Origin: Buttiauxella agrestis
GTDB taxonomy: Bacteria > Pseudomonadota > Gammaproteobacteria > Enterobacterales > Enterobacteriaceae
Direction: 5' to 3'
DNA: 64,000 bases
Assembly: GCF_900446255.1 (NCBI RefSeq)
Contig: NZ_UIGI01000001.1
Location: 4,180,763 to 4,244,762 of the forward strand
Shown piece by piece: positions 36,590 to 45,362 of this stretch (position 1 is the stretch's first letter; every line of letters begins with the position of its first letter). The translations under genes were made by a program, and so were the position numbers. A model generated the notes under the pieces. It was not told the origin of the DNA, did no database searches, and was given only the letters and a program-made list of their open reading frames with translations.

Positions 36590-37039
36590 CTATTGCGAAA
36601 GGTGGCTGACTACGATCTCCTCAACGAGTTTTTCTTCTTCCAGGTTGAACCCCAACAACGGGCGCGCCTCATACTGCACGACCTCGCTGTAGCGGTTTGG
36701 CTTATCCCGCAATCCATCCTGGTGCACACGCGCCATGCGCTGGACTTTACCGGCAAACTCCACCACCGCAGCGTCATTCGTACCTTTCGCTTTCATATAC
36801 CGGTTAGTGCGCAATTTGGTAAACATCGCCCGTTTAACCCGGCCTTTTTTGCCTTTCACCGGCTGGCGTTTACGGGCGGCATACGGTGTGCCGTCCGGTG
36901 CCTGCTGATTTTTAATGCGCTTTTGCTGCGAGGCTCGCAGGCGCTTTGCCATGTCTGAAGCCATCCGACGGCGCGCTGCCGGTGACAGGCTGGCAATCAG
37001 CCCGGCGAGCCTGTCCTCAAAGGGTTTGAACTCACTCAT
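36590..37039 (-). CDS. S: Tail completion/virion morphogenesis protein gpS
   Basis: gpS takes part in completing the tail in P2-type phages. The 149-residue protein is rich in Arg and Lys. Family landmarks are SLSPAARRRMASDMAKRLR near the start and QAPDGTPYAARKRQPVKGKKGR near residue 45. It overlaps gene R by 8 bp and lies between R and V, as in P2. Confidence 0.93.
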   Translation of the reverse strand: MSEFKPFEDRLAGLIASLSPAARRRMASDMAKRLRASQQKRIKNQQAPDGTPYAARKRQPVKGKKGRVKRAMFTKLRTNRYMKAKGTNDAAVVEFAGKVQRMARVHQDGLRDKPNRYSEVVQYEARPLLGFNLEEEKLVEEIVVSHLSQ

Positions 37040-37499
37040 GCCACTGACTCACCAGCTCGCCATGCACATAAAGCTCCATCGGGCGGGTGACATTCTCCGG
37101 TAATGGTGGCTCAGGGACGTGCTTCACGTGCAGCGCTTCACCTTCCTGCCTGACCAGCGTGCGCTCGGTCAGCATCAGGCTGATACTCACATCGACACTT
37201 TCGTCGTCGTTAATATCGGCAATATACGTGAAGCCTCTTTTTTCCCCCTCATCGGTGGTCATGATGTCGGGCTGATTTTCCCGCAGCCAGGCGTTGACCG
37301 GGACGATGAGGTAATCCAGGTCGCCGTGATAATCGGTGACCACGACATTCAGCGTGTACTGATTTTCAAACGACAGCGAGGCCGCAAGTGTGGAGGCGAT
37401 TTTCCCGCTGTCGATAAAAATGCGCAGCATGTCGGGATTATTGCGCAGCACCGGTGCCGCGTCACAGAGGGCTTTGCGTAAACTGGCGGGCTTGAGCAT
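37032..37499 (-). CDS. R: Tail completion protein gpR
   Basis: gpR is a tail completion protein that acts before head joining. The 155-residue protein starts MLKPASLRKALCDAAPVLR at 37499; the longer open frame upstream belongs to the overlapping lysC. VVVTDYHGDLDYLIVPVNAWLRE near residue 50 is typical of the family. Its first 38 bp overlap the end of lysC, and its last 8 bp overlap S. Confidence 0.93.
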   Translation of the reverse strand: MLKPASLRKALCDAAPVLRNNPDMLRIFIDSGKIASTLAASLSFENQYTLNVVVTDYHGDLDYLIVPVNAWLRENQPDIMTTDEGEKRGFTYIADINDDESVDVSISLMLTERTLVRQEGEALHVKHVPEPPLPENVTRPMELYVHGELVSQWHE

Positions 37500-37752
37500 C
37501 GAGTTTGTCCTGGCAATGTTTTGTGGTTTCAGTCTGGGCGGCACAGCTGACCAGTGCCGCCTCAAGCTGGCGAATGTCCGCGCTTAAATCACCGTTAGTG
37601 TGCGGGCTGCTTGCCGGTATCGGACACCGCGCCACTTTCGGACAGCCACTGTAAATAATCAGCGGTGGTGGTGAAGGCGGGGCGGGTGTGCAGCCGGATA
37701 ATGTCATCAGGCAAATCAGACTCATACCAGTCACGCAGTGCTTTATTTTCAT
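37462..37752 (-). CDS. lysC: Outer-membrane spanin lipoprotein LysC (Rz1-like)
   Basis: This small proline-rich lipoprotein pairs with the inner-membrane LysB to fuse the two membranes at the last stage of lysis. The signal ends with a lipobox (LMTLSGC), with C21 as the lipidated residue, followed by a PAPPSPPP stretch and more cysteines. The gene starts inside lysB in another frame and runs on into R, the nested Rz/Rz1 arrangement. A start nine codons further in (MSLICLM) is also possible. Confidence 0.88.
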   Translation of the reverse strand: MKIKHCVTGMSLICLMTLSGCTPAPPSPPPLIIYSGCPKVARCPIPASSPHTNGDLSADIRQLEAALVSCAAQTETTKHCQDKLDAQARQFTQSPL

Positions 37753-38020
37753 TAAGTAACCTCGTCACGGTGTTGCCACGGTTCGCCGCAAGCCGGTTTG
37801 CGGTGGCGAGCTGGTTGCGTAAATCGACCTGCGCCTGTTCATTCCGCTGCCTGAGTTTTGCAGCAACATCGAGCTGATTGCGCAGCATGGTTATCTGGGT
37901 TTTCTGCTCACCGGCGACACGGTTTGCCTTTTCAAACGAGCAGGTCAGCGTGTTGTTTTCGCGCTTCATCCACATCAGACCGGCGACGGCCAGCAACAGC
38001 AAAATCATCAGTGTTTTCAT
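37595..38020 (-). CDS. lysB: Inner-membrane spanin LysB (Rz-like)
   Basis: The 141-residue protein has one N-terminal membrane segment (MILLLLAVAGLMWM) and then a long coiled-coil periplasmic part (residues about 25-95; repeated Leu/Ala with Gln, Asn and Arg). It is the inner-membrane partner of LysC. It overlaps the endolysin stop by 4 bp. LysB proteins of P2 also affect lysis timing. Confidence 0.9.
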   Translation of the reverse strand: MKTLMILLLLAVAGLMWMKRENNTLTCSFEKANRVAGEQKTQITMLRNQLDVAAKLRQRNEQAQVDLRNQLATANRLAANRGNTVTRLLNENKALRDWYESDLPDDIIRLHTRPAFTTTADYLQWLSESGAVSDTGKQPAH

Positions 38021-38541
38021 TCCATCCCCCTGAGACAGTAAGCCCGCTCACGTGCGCGGCGGTTTTCCAGTCCGGTATTTTTCTTCCCGTTGACATACAC
38101 CCAGCGCGGGAACTGGTTGCACGCCTGCGCCCATTGCTGGCGTTTGATAAACGAAACCAGCGTCGAGCGGCAGGCCGCGCCGGTGCCGATGTTAAAAGCA
38201 AAACTCACCACTGCGTCATACACCGGCTGCGGCATATCGACAGGCACACAGACGGCGAGGCGGCGCTCGACATTCAGCACGTCGCTGACCAGGTTCTGCG
38301 CGGCCTGTCGCTCGGTAATATCGCCTTTTGGCGTAACGCCTGCGGTGTGACCGATGCCTGACGTCCAGACACCGGCGCTGCACTGGTACGGCTTCAGGCG
38401 ACACCCTTCGAGGTCGGCAATCAGTGCCAGCCCGTCGGGTGAGGTTTTCAGTAAAGAGAAATCCGGCAGCAGAATGGCAAGCGCCAGCACAGCCGCGACA
38501 CTGCAACGTTTAACGATTGATGCCACGCACCACCTCCTCAT
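38017..38541 (-). CDS. K: Endolysin gpK-like, GH24 family with SAR-type N-terminus
   Basis: This is a 174-residue muramidase that degrades peptidoglycan at lysis. The catalytic pattern Glu-8-Cys-5-Thr is present as E45, C54 and T60, in EGCRLKPYQCSAGVWT; Cys replaces the Asp of T4 lysozyme, which is known in phage enzymes of this family. Residues 14-30 form an uncharged, Ala/Leu-rich segment, which suggests a signal-arrest-release anchor rather than cleavage. Several further cysteines (C5, C13, C47) could control activation. This differs from the true P2 gpK, so the name reflects place and role. It overlaps the holin gene by 32 bp. Confidence 0.88.
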   Translation of the reverse strand: MRRWCVASIVKRCSVAAVLALAILLPDFSLLKTSPDGLALIADLEGCRLKPYQCSAGVWTSGIGHTAGVTPKGDITERQAAQNLVSDVLNVERRLAVCVPVDMPQPVYDAVVSFAFNIGTGAACRSTLVSFIKRQQWAQACNQFPRWVYVNGKKNTGLENRRARERAYCLRGME

Positions 38542-38731
38542 TCAGCCCCATTGCGCGCAGATAGCGGAAGGTCTGGCGGCGATACCAGAAATTCACCAGC
38601 GCGGTGAAAATCGCGCAGCCTCCGCCGACATACAGCGCCAGTTTTTCCGGCGTCTGCGTACCGAAATACGCCAGTGCCACCGACAGCCAGTAAGTGACAA
38701 ACGTGGTGATTTTTTCCATAGTCAGTCCCAT
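38510..38731 (-). CDS. Y: Holin gpY-like
   Basis: This 73-residue protein has two hydrophobic segments (VTYWLSVALAYFG near residues 12-24 and LALYVGGGCAIFTALVNFWY near 31-50) and a basic C-terminus, as in small class II holins. It would open the inner membrane and time lysis. It lies between X (10-bp overlap) and the endolysin. MEKITTF, four codons in, is an alternative start. Confidence 0.85.
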   Translation of the reverse strand: MGLTMEKITTFVTYWLSVALAYFGTQTPEKLALYVGGGCAIFTALVNFWYRRQTFRYLRAMGLNEEVVRGINR

Positions 38732-38925
38732 AAATTCAGGGTCTCCGTGACCGGTGAGGAATCGACATCCGGCAGTTCAACGGCGGTGCCGTGTGGCAGC
38801 TCCTCACCGAGTTCTGCAAGACCGGGATTTGCCAGCAACACCGCTTCGACCACACCCTCGGTGCGCCGGTAATGGCGCGCACACAGTGCGTCGAGCGTGT
38901 CACCCTGTAGAGCCGTCACCCGCAT
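38722..38925 (-). CDS. X: Tail protein gpX (LysM-like)
   Basis: This 67-residue protein has the LysM-like text GDTLDALCARHYRRTEGVVEAVL and ends with PHGTAVELPDV, as in P2 gpX, a tail component needed for stable tails. The start overlaps the gene L stop by one base. Confidence 0.94.
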   Translation of the reverse strand: MRVTALQGDTLDALCARHYRRTEGVVEAVLLANPGLAELGEELPHGTAVELPDVDSSPVTETLNLWD

Positions 38926-39425
38926 CAGATTTGCCCGATGATGCAGCGGGATTTATCCTGGAGGCGCGACACCGCCCAGCGCATATCCCGCCACATCTCA
39001 TCAATGGTGCTCTCGATGCTGTCGGCTTTTTTATCCCCTTTAGCACTCGCATCCACACCGCGATAGTTCTCATACAGCTTGGCGGTGGTCATCGCGGTCA
39101 CGGCTTGCAGATAGTAAAAACACCGCACACTTTCACCATCAATCGCGTCAGCCGGTATGGCAGCCAGGCTGTCATACCCGAGTGCCATCTGATCACGGCG
39201 GTAGTCGCGTAACTCGGCGTTGGTTTCCGCCATCCCGTCAATAATCGCCGCACGCAGCCGCACCGGTGTGATGGTGTGCTCAAGGCGCAGCAGCTCGCGG
39301 ATGCGCAGCGGCTCAACGTCGGGGAAAAAATCCGTATTTCTAATGGCCGCTTCCGCGACCGGGCGCGGGGGAATAACCACCCCAGCCTGCTGGGTTTCAG
39401 GCTTGCTGATAATCACTGTCGTCAT
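38925..39425 (-). CDS. L: Head completion/stabilisation protein gpL
   Basis: gpL closes the filled head and connects to the tail. The 166-residue protein has IRELLRLEHTITPVRLRAAIIDGMAETNAEL near residue 42 and YLQAVTAMTTAKLYENYRGVDA near residue 105, both typical of the family. It lies 92 bp downstream of M, with no other gene in the gap. Confidence 0.95.
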   Translation of the reverse strand: MTTVIISKPETQQAGVVIPPRPVAEAAIRNTDFFPDVEPLRIRELLRLEHTITPVRLRAAIIDGMAETNAELRDYRRDQMALGYDSLAAIPADAIDGESVRCFYYLQAVTAMTTAKLYENYRGVDASAKGDKKADSIESTIDEMWRDMRWAVSRLQDKSRCIIGQI

Positions 39426-39516
39426 GACAACCTCAAAATAGGTGGACGGTGGACGCGGTATCGATGAGGAATAAATCCAGTCTCAACCGACGTGCCGTCC
39501 GGCGCGGGGCGCATTC

Positions 39517-40269
39517 TTAAGCGGTGGTGTTAGCCACTTTGCGGGGGCGACCGCGTTTGCCTGGTGTGGTCGCAGGTTTACGCGCTCGCGGTTTTGTCTT
39601 TGGTTTTTTCACGGTGACGGGCTTTGGTTTCAGCGCGCTTTCGAGGCGCTCAATGTCCTTTTTCACCCCCGCCTGTGCATCGAGCTGCATCGCCCTTCTG
39701 AGATGGGTGATCGCCTCCACCTGCTGACCGAGGTCACGCTGTACCAGCCCGGTGATTTTGTGCAGCCTGCCGCGCACCTTGTCGGGCATATCGGCGGCGC
39801 TGGTCAGCGTCTGGGTTGCCAGCAGCAGACCGACATCCACCGGCTCACCGGCGGCGTGCGCACGCATGGCCGCCAGTGCCACATCCTCGGCGAGCACATA
39901 CGGTGTGGTGCGTTTGTGCTGGGCTGGCATGGTCAACCCGTACTGCATCGCATAGCGGCCAATCTCCAGCGCACCGGCAATATCACCGGCATCGAGCTTC
40001 CATAGCATGACAGTCATCACGATGTCATCCTGCGCGCCTTTGCCTTCGGCCAGTACACCGGCGACCCACGGCGCATAGGACGGCAACAGCGCGCGCTTTT
40101 TGTCGGCCTTGCGCTCGATGGAATGAATGGTTTTTAACGTGCGCTGGTCTGCGGCCAGTTTGACCAGCATCTGCTCATAAGCATTTGCATGGCGCAGCGG
40201 GTTATCGTCCCGCTGCGCGGTCACAATGGCCGAGACCCGCATCATGTGACGTGCGGCGGGACTCGTCAT
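39517..40269 (-). CDS. M: Terminase small subunit gpM (endonuclease)
   Basis: gpM is the small terminase subunit that recognises and cuts cos with gpP. The 250-residue protein starts MTSPAARHMMRVSAIVTAQR and ends in a strongly basic tail (KPKTKPRARKPATTPGKRGRPRK) suited for DNA binding; the GRPRK part is AT-hook-like. It lies 3 bp downstream of N. Confidence 0.94.
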   Translation of the reverse strand: MTSPAARHMMRVSAIVTAQRDDNPLRHANAYEQMLVKLAADQRTLKTIHSIERKADKKRALLPSYAPWVAGVLAEGKGAQDDIVMTVMLWKLDAGDIAGALEIGRYAMQYGLTMPAQHKRTTPYVLAEDVALAAMRAHAAGEPVDVGLLLATQTLTSAADMPDKVRGRLHKITGLVQRDLGQQVEAITHLRRAMQLDAQAGVKKDIERLESALKPKPVTVKKPKTKPRARKPATTPGKRGRPRKVANTTA

Positions 40270-40272
40270 GGT

Positions 40273-41343
40273 TTATGCCTCCGTTGCCGGTTCATCTTTC
40301 GGCGGCGCAGGGAACTCACCGAGCTGGATGTTTTCAACCAGGCAACCGGCGGCGTAATCCTCGATCACGTAATCAATGTTCATGGATTCGTAGTTTTCGA
40401 TACGGTCGAGCTTGCCGTTCTCATCAATGATGCGGCGATGACTGTCATCCATGTAGTAAATCGACAGGTTCTCGAGGGTGGTCACCATCAGACCATTCGC
40501 CGGGAAGAACGGCACGCGTACGGCTGGCAGGTTGCCGATACGTTTCTGGCTGACAATCACGTCCGCCGCCATCGCTTCGGTGTTGGCCTGCTCCTGGTTC
40601 ACAATCGGGAAATATTTGTCGGCCAGTAACTGACGGCCACAGATGACCACCAAATCCGGGTCTTCCTGATACCACGGCGCAATCATGGTATTGGTGGCAT
40701 CCATCACCAGCGCATCGAGGTTGGCGTAATCGCCGTGTTTACCCACGCGGATCACATCCGAAACTGTGCCATCTTCAGCGGTATGTTTGTTCATCACGCG
40801 CGCTGGCGCTTCGTTGCGGTATTTCTGCAACCAGCCGACCGCCACGTCCTGCAACAGCGGATTTTTGCTGCGGTCAGACGTCGGCGCACGCTTAATGCCG
40901 TTGAAACCGGCCATCATTAAATCAAGCGACTGACGTTTGATAATGGCGTTACGAATACGCAACTGGAAGTCCTGGAAACGCGCCCATAAATCGAGGGTAC
41001 GAAAACGAATATGGAAATCGAAATTGACCTGATCACATTCGTATTTATTGGACTCCAGCGCGGTGAAATCTTCGGTTTTGCGTTCATCACCACTGGCGGT
41101 ATCGGCGGTGCTGGCAATCGAGCCGGAGACACCGACACCGATTTTTTCACCCTTCATTTCCGCGACCGGCACCATGTTGATGCGGGTCAAAAAGTCGGAT
41201 GACTCCTGCATGGTGTTCATCAGCGTTTGCGTGACGGACGGGTCAACGCTGAATTTTTTGGTCATGTCGCCGGTGTCGACGTTGTTGAGCTTCGCCACCT
41301 GGGTGAGATAGGCGTTAAATTTAAAGCGGGTTTGTGGGCGCAT
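40273..41343 (-). CDS. N: Major capsid protein gpN
   Basis: This 356-residue capsid protein of the HK97 fold builds the T=7 head of P2 and can be redirected to a small head by satellite P4. The N-terminus MRPQTRFKFNAYLTQVAKLN is nearly canonical and is normally trimmed by gpO. FSVDPSVTQTLMNTMQESSDFLTRINMVPV near residue 30 is the family block. Intact, with no frameshift. Confidence 0.96.
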   Translation of the reverse strand: MRPQTRFKFNAYLTQVAKLNNVDTGDMTKKFSVDPSVTQTLMNTMQESSDFLTRINMVPVAEMKGEKIGVGVSGSIASTADTASGDERKTEDFTALESNKYECDQVNFDFHIRFRTLDLWARFQDFQLRIRNAIIKRQSLDLMMAGFNGIKRAPTSDRSKNPLLQDVAVGWLQKYRNEAPARVMNKHTAEDGTVSDVIRVGKHGDYANLDALVMDATNTMIAPWYQEDPDLVVICGRQLLADKYFPIVNQEQANTEAMAADVIVSQKRIGNLPAVRVPFFPANGLMVTTLENLSIYYMDDSHRRIIDENGKLDRIENYESMNIDYVIEDYAAGCLVENIQLGEFPAPPKDEPATEA

Positions 41344-41374
41344 TGTTTTTCCTGATTAATGAGGTTGTTCGGGG

Positions 41375-42196
41375 TTAACAGTTGGTCAACACAGAGTCGC
41401 CATTGCCGCCGCTTGCCGGTTCGCGACGACGTTGCGTAAAGCTCTCGGTGTTATCGAGTGAGGTTTCCAGCGTGGAGAGTTCGCCTTTCAGGGTGTTGAA
41501 TGACAGCTCCATCGCATTCAGGCGTTGCTCAGTGGCGTCGTGGTTGGCCTGCACCTGCTCAGTAACTACCGTCACCGCTTCGTGCACATCGTTAAAACGC
41601 GCATCGTCATCAGCCTGTTTACGGCTGAAAATGCCTTTCACGGTGTCGGTCAGTTTGGTGAACAGGGTGTCGGGCTGGTCTTCAAATTCCAGCTCGGCCA
41701 GTGTGGCAACCGAGAACAAATCCTCCGGACGTTCCTTGCGACCAGAAAGCGGATTGGTTTTGGCACGCGAGCAGAATTCCAGATATTCAGTGCCGAGGCT
41801 TGCCGGGTCGTCGGTGACAGCCAGGCCAATCAGATAGCACTTGCCGGAGTTGGAGAAATTCGGGCGGATCTCCATCGAGGTGTAAACCTTCTGGCCTTTG
41901 CCGACCATTTCCACCAGATTCGCCAGCGGGGTGATGCGGGCGAACAGCGCGAGCTTGCCGTTGAGCGCGGAATCATCGTCGATGGTCTCGGCTTTCAGCT
42001 CGGTGACATCGCCGTAACGGCAAAACGGGCTGTCAGGTAACACACTGGTGATGTGCTCGAGATTGATGCGTGCGCCGTAGACACGCGGGTCGAATGAATC
42101 GGCCATTTCCTGAATATCGGTGCCGCTGATCACGCGACCGTCGCAGGTGTCACCTTCGACGCCGATGCGGAACCATTTAGAAACTTTCTTTGCCAT
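41375..42196 (-). CDS. O: Capsid scaffolding protease gpO
   Basis: gpO is an internal scaffold that also matures the capsid by proteolysis. In this 273-residue protein the serine-protease triad positions known for P2 gpO are all kept: D19 in TCDGR, H48 in NLEHIT and S107 in VYTSMEI. The C-terminal half is helical, for scaffolding. The start at 42196 (MAKKVSKWFRIGVEG) replaces an upstream start lying over the promoter region. It is divergent from P, with an Ogr-type site between them. Confidence 0.95.
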   Translation of the reverse strand: MAKKVSKWFRIGVEGDTCDGRVISGTDIQEMADSFDPRVYGARINLEHITSVLPDSPFCRYGDVTELKAETIDDDSALNGKLALFARITPLANLVEMVGKGQKVYTSMEIRPNFSNSGKCYLIGLAVTDDPASLGTEYLEFCSRAKTNPLSGRKERPEDLFSVATLAELEFEDQPDTLFTKLTDTVKGIFSRKQADDDARFNDVHEAVTVVTEQVQANHDATEQRLNAMELSFNTLKGELSTLETSLDNTESFTQRRREPASGGNGDSVLTNC

Positions 42197-42275
42197 GTTC
42201 AGGAGTCCTGAGTGTGGGGTGATTGGGTCAGGCTTAGTTTCCTGACTCTGCACCCGGCCTGCCATTCATCCCGGA

Positions 42276-42295
42276 TGGCTTACCCCTGACACAAC
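42276..42295 (-). promoter_or_regulatory. Ogr/Delta recognition element between O and P
   Basis: On the minus strand GTTGT-N8-TAAGCCA agrees fully with the consensus GTTGT-N8-TNANCCA reported for P2 and P4 late promoters at about -55. It lies 80 bp upstream of O and 67 bp upstream of P, so one site could serve both divergent late operons. I recall the consensus from the literature on P2 late promoters. Confidence 0.7.
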
Positions 42296-42361
42296 AGCAC
42301 CTTAGCGCGCATCGCACCCCGCTTCAGTAGCCTTGCCTCTGTCGAATAACGCGAGGCAAAC

Positions 42362-44134
42362 ATGACCATCACCACCGATACCTCCATTCTTAAAGATCCA
42401 CGACGACAGGCGTCACTGCTCTACTGGCAGGGGTTTTCCGTGCCACAGATTGCCGAAATGCTCGGACAGAAACGCCCGACAGTGCAGAGCTGGAAACAGC
42501 GCGACGGCTGGGACGGCATCGCGCCGATCACCCGAGTCGAAAACAGCCTCGAAGCACGATTAATTCAGCTGATTACCAAGCCGAAAAAAGACGGCGGCGA
42601 CTTCAAAGAAATCGACCTGTTAGGCCGACAGATTGAGCGGCTGGCGCGGGTGAATCGCTATAACCAGACCGGCAGTGAGGCCGATTTAAATCCCAACGTG
42701 GCGAACCGCAATAAGGGCGAGCGTAAGAAGCCGAAAAAGAACTACTTCAGCGACGAGGCTATCGAAAAGCTTGAGGAGATTTTCTTTGCCGAATCCTTTG
42801 AATATCAGCTCGGCTGGCATCAGGCGGGGCTGCAACACCGTATCCGCAATATCCTTAAATCCCGCCAGATTGGCGCGACGTTTTATTTCTCACGTGAGTC
42901 ACTGCTGCGCGCGCTGAAAACCGGCCATAACCAGATTTTCCTCTCAGCATCCAAGACGCAGGCGTATGTGTTCCGCGAGTACATCATCCAGTTTGCGCGC
43001 CTGGTCGATGTCGACCTGACCGGTGACCCGATTGTCATTGGCAACAACGGGGCAAAACTGATTTTCCTCGGCACCAATTCCAACACCGCACAGAGCCATA
43101 ACGGTGACCTGCTGGTCGATGAGATTTTCTGGATACCCAACTTTCAGAAGCTGCGCAAAGTGGCATCGGGAATGGCATCACAACAGCACCTGCGCTCGAC
43201 CTATTTCTCGACCCCGTCGACGCTGGCGCATGGTGCGTACCCGTTCTGGTCAGGCGAGCTGTTTAACAAAGGCCGGTCGGATAAAAGCGAGTGTGTTGAC
43301 CTTGATATCAGCCACACGGCGTTAAAAAACGGCATGGCCTGCGCCGATGGTCAGTGGCGGCAGATTGTCACCATCGAGGATGCGCTCGACGGTGGCTGCG
43401 ACCTGTTTAACCTCGACACGCTGAAGCGCGAAAACAGCGCCGAGGATTTCCGCAATTTGTTCATGTGTGAATTTGTCGACGACAAAGCGTCGGTGTTTCC
43501 GTTCGAGGAGCTGCAACGCTGCATGGTCGACAGCATGGAAGCCTGGGCGGATGACTGGCAGCCGTTCGCCACGCGTCCGTTTGGTTATCGCCCGGTGTGG
43601 ATTGGTTACGATCCTTCACACACCGGCGACAGTGCCGGATGTGTGGTGCTGGCTCCGCCAGTGGTTGCCGGTGGCAAATTCAGGATTCTGGAGCGCCACC
43701 AGTGGAAGGGGATGGACTTTGCCACCCAGGCCGAATCCATCAAAAAGCTGACAGAAAAATACCACGTCGAATATATCGGCATCGATGCGACCGGCATCGG
43801 TCAGGGTGTTTACCAGCTCGTCAGAGCCTTCTACCCGGCAGCGCGTGAAATCCGCTACAGCCCCGAGGTGAAAACCGCGATGGTGCTCAAAGCCAAAGAC
43901 ACGATTGCGCGCGGATGCCTGGAGTACGACGTGAGTTACACCGATATCACCGCCTCGTTTATGGCTATCCGTAAAACCATGACCAGCAGCGGGCGCAGTG
44001 CCACCTATGACGCCAGCCGCAGTGAAGAAGCCAGCCACGCCGATGTCGCGTGGGCAACCATGCACGCGCTGTTAAATGAGCCACTCACCGCCGGTAGTGG
44101 CCACGCATCCACCTCAATTCTGGAGTTCAACTGA
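42362..44134 (+). CDS. P: Terminase large subunit gpP (ATPase)
   Basis: gpP drives DNA into the prohead. The 590-residue protein has an N-terminal helix-turn-helix (SVPQIAEMLGQKRPTVQSW, near residue 28) and then the ATPase domain, with a Walker-A-like region around LKSRQIGATFYF near residue 166 and Walker B LLVDEIFW near residue 250. A C-terminal nuclease-like region follows (GYDPSHTGDSAGCVVL, near residue 416, and IGIDATGIGQG). Its stop overlaps the Q start by one base. Confidence 0.96.
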   Translation: MTITTDTSILKDPRRQASLLYWQGFSVPQIAEMLGQKRPTVQSWKQRDGWDGIAPITRVENSLEARLIQLITKPKKDGGDFKEIDLLGRQIERLARVNRYNQTGSEADLNPNVANRNKGERKKPKKNYFSDEAIEKLEEIFFAESFEYQLGWHQAGLQHRIRNILKSRQIGATFYFSRESLLRALKTGHNQIFLSASKTQAYVFREYIIQFARLVDVDLTGDPIVIGNNGAKLIFLGTNSNTAQSHNGDLLVDEIFWIPNFQKLRKVASGMASQQHLRSTYFSTPSTLAHGAYPFWSGELFNKGRSDKSECVDLDISHTALKNGMACADGQWRQIVTIEDALDGGCDLFNLDTLKRENSAEDFRNLFMCEFVDDKASVFPFEELQRCMVDSMEAWADDWQPFATRPFGYRPVWIGYDPSHTGDSAGCVVLAPPVVAGGKFRILERHQWKGMDFATQAESIKKLTEKYHVEYIGIDATGIGQGVYQLVRAFYPAAREIRYSPEVKTAMVLKAKDTIARGCLEYDVSYTDITASFMAIRKTMTSSGRSATYDASRSEEASHADVAWATMHALLNEPLTAGSGHASTSILEFN

Positions 44135-45168
44135 TGGCGAAGAAACGCAAACATCACGCAGCAAAAAATACCATCACACCACCGGCTGCTGCACCGAAAA
44201 AAATGGAAGCCTTTACCTTTGGTGAGCCGTCGCCGGTGCTCGATCGCCGTGACATTCTGGATTACACCGAGTGCGTCGGTAACGGGAAATGGTTTGAGCC
44301 ACCGGTGAGTTTTACCGGTCTTGCCAAAACGCTGCGCGCTGCCGTTCACCACAGCTCGCCGATTTACGTAAAGCGCAATATTCTGGCCTCAACCTTTATC
44401 CCGCACCCGCTGTTATCACAGCAGGATTTCAGCCGCTTTGCGCTGGATTTTCTGGTGTTCGGCAATGCGTTTCTGGAAAAGCGCATGAGTGTTACCGGCA
44501 AGCTGTTACGGCTGGAAACCTCACCGGCCAAATATACCCGCAAGGGTACCGGCGAGGATGCGTACTGGTTTGTGCAGTCGTTTGTCACCCCGCATGAGTT
44601 CGCGCCTAGCTCCGTGTTCCACCTGCTGGAGCCGGATATCAACCAGGAGCTTTACGGCCTGCCGGAATACCTCAGCGCACTTAACTCGGCCTGGCTGAAT
44701 GAATCGGCAACGCTTTTCCGTCGCAAGTATTACCAGAACGGCGCGCACGCCGGTTACATCATGTATGTGACGGACGCCGCGCAGAGCAGCACGGATGTGG
44801 AATCCCTGCGCGAAGCGATGCGCAGCTCAAAAGGATTAGGCAATTTTAAAAACCTGTTTTTCTACGCACCCAACGGCAAACCGGACGGGATTAAAATCGT
44901 GCCGCTCAGTGAAGTGGCGACCAAAGACGATTTCTTTAACATCAAGAAAGCCAGTGCCGAGGACTTAATGAGCGCACACCGCGTACCGCCACAGATGATG
45001 GGTGTCATCCCCAACAATACCGGTGGTTTCGGTGACGTAGTGAAGGCCGCACAGGTGTTTGTGCGTAACGAGCTGACGCCGCTGCAGGAGAGAATTAAAG
45101 AGGTAAACGAATGGATTGGTGCCGAGGTGATCCGCTTTAAACCTTACGAGCTGACACCCGCCGAATAA
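44134..45168 (+). CDS. Q: Portal protein gpQ
   Basis: gpQ is the dodecameric portal through which DNA enters the head. The 344-residue protein has a basic N-terminus, the family block SFTGLAKTLRAAVHHSSPIYVKRNIL near residue 56, and SAHRVPPQMMGVIPNNTGGFG near residue 280. It is the last gene before cos, as in P2, and a terminator follows it by 12 bp. Confidence 0.96.
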   Translation: MAKKRKHHAAKNTITPPAAAPKKMEAFTFGEPSPVLDRRDILDYTECVGNGKWFEPPVSFTGLAKTLRAAVHHSSPIYVKRNILASTFIPHPLLSQQDFSRFALDFLVFGNAFLEKRMSVTGKLLRLETSPAKYTRKGTGEDAYWFVQSFVTPHEFAPSSVFHLLEPDINQELYGLPEYLSALNSAWLNESATLFRRKYYQNGAHAGYIMYVTDAAQSSTDVESLREAMRSSKGLGNFKNLFFYAPNGKPDGIKIVPLSEVATKDDFFNIKKASAEDLMSAHRVPPQMMGVIPNNTGGFGDVVKAAQVFVRNELTPLQERIKEVNEWIGAEVIRFKPYELTPAE

Positions 45169-45179
45169 CTTCCGATTGC

Positions 45180-45204
45180 AGCCGCTGATATAGCGGCTCT
45201 TTTG
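45180..45204 (+). terminator. Terminator after gene Q
   Basis: Stem AGCCGCT / AGCGGCT with a GATAT loop is followed by CTTTT, 12 bp after the Q stop. Confidence 0.8.
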
Positions 45205-45343
45205 CACCCTCGCCTCACGCCCTCAGACGCGCTACACGGTGCGTACACCGCCAACCACACCCAAGCGAAACGGCACACCCAAAAACGCCATCACGATGTG
45301 CTCAGGCGCAAATTAAATAAAATAAATACCACGCCAGCGCGCA

Positions 45344-45362
45344 ATGCTATCCCCGCCACGCC
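45344..45362. other. Putative cos site (phage DNA end)
   Basis: ATGCTATCCCCGCCACGCC differs at one base from the reverse complement of the 19-base cohesive end of phage 186 as I remember it (GGCGTGGCGGGGAAAGCAT), and at three from that of P2. Its place, just beyond Q, is where P2-type genomes have cos. It splits the prophage into its late side (left) and early side (right). Confidence 0.75.
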
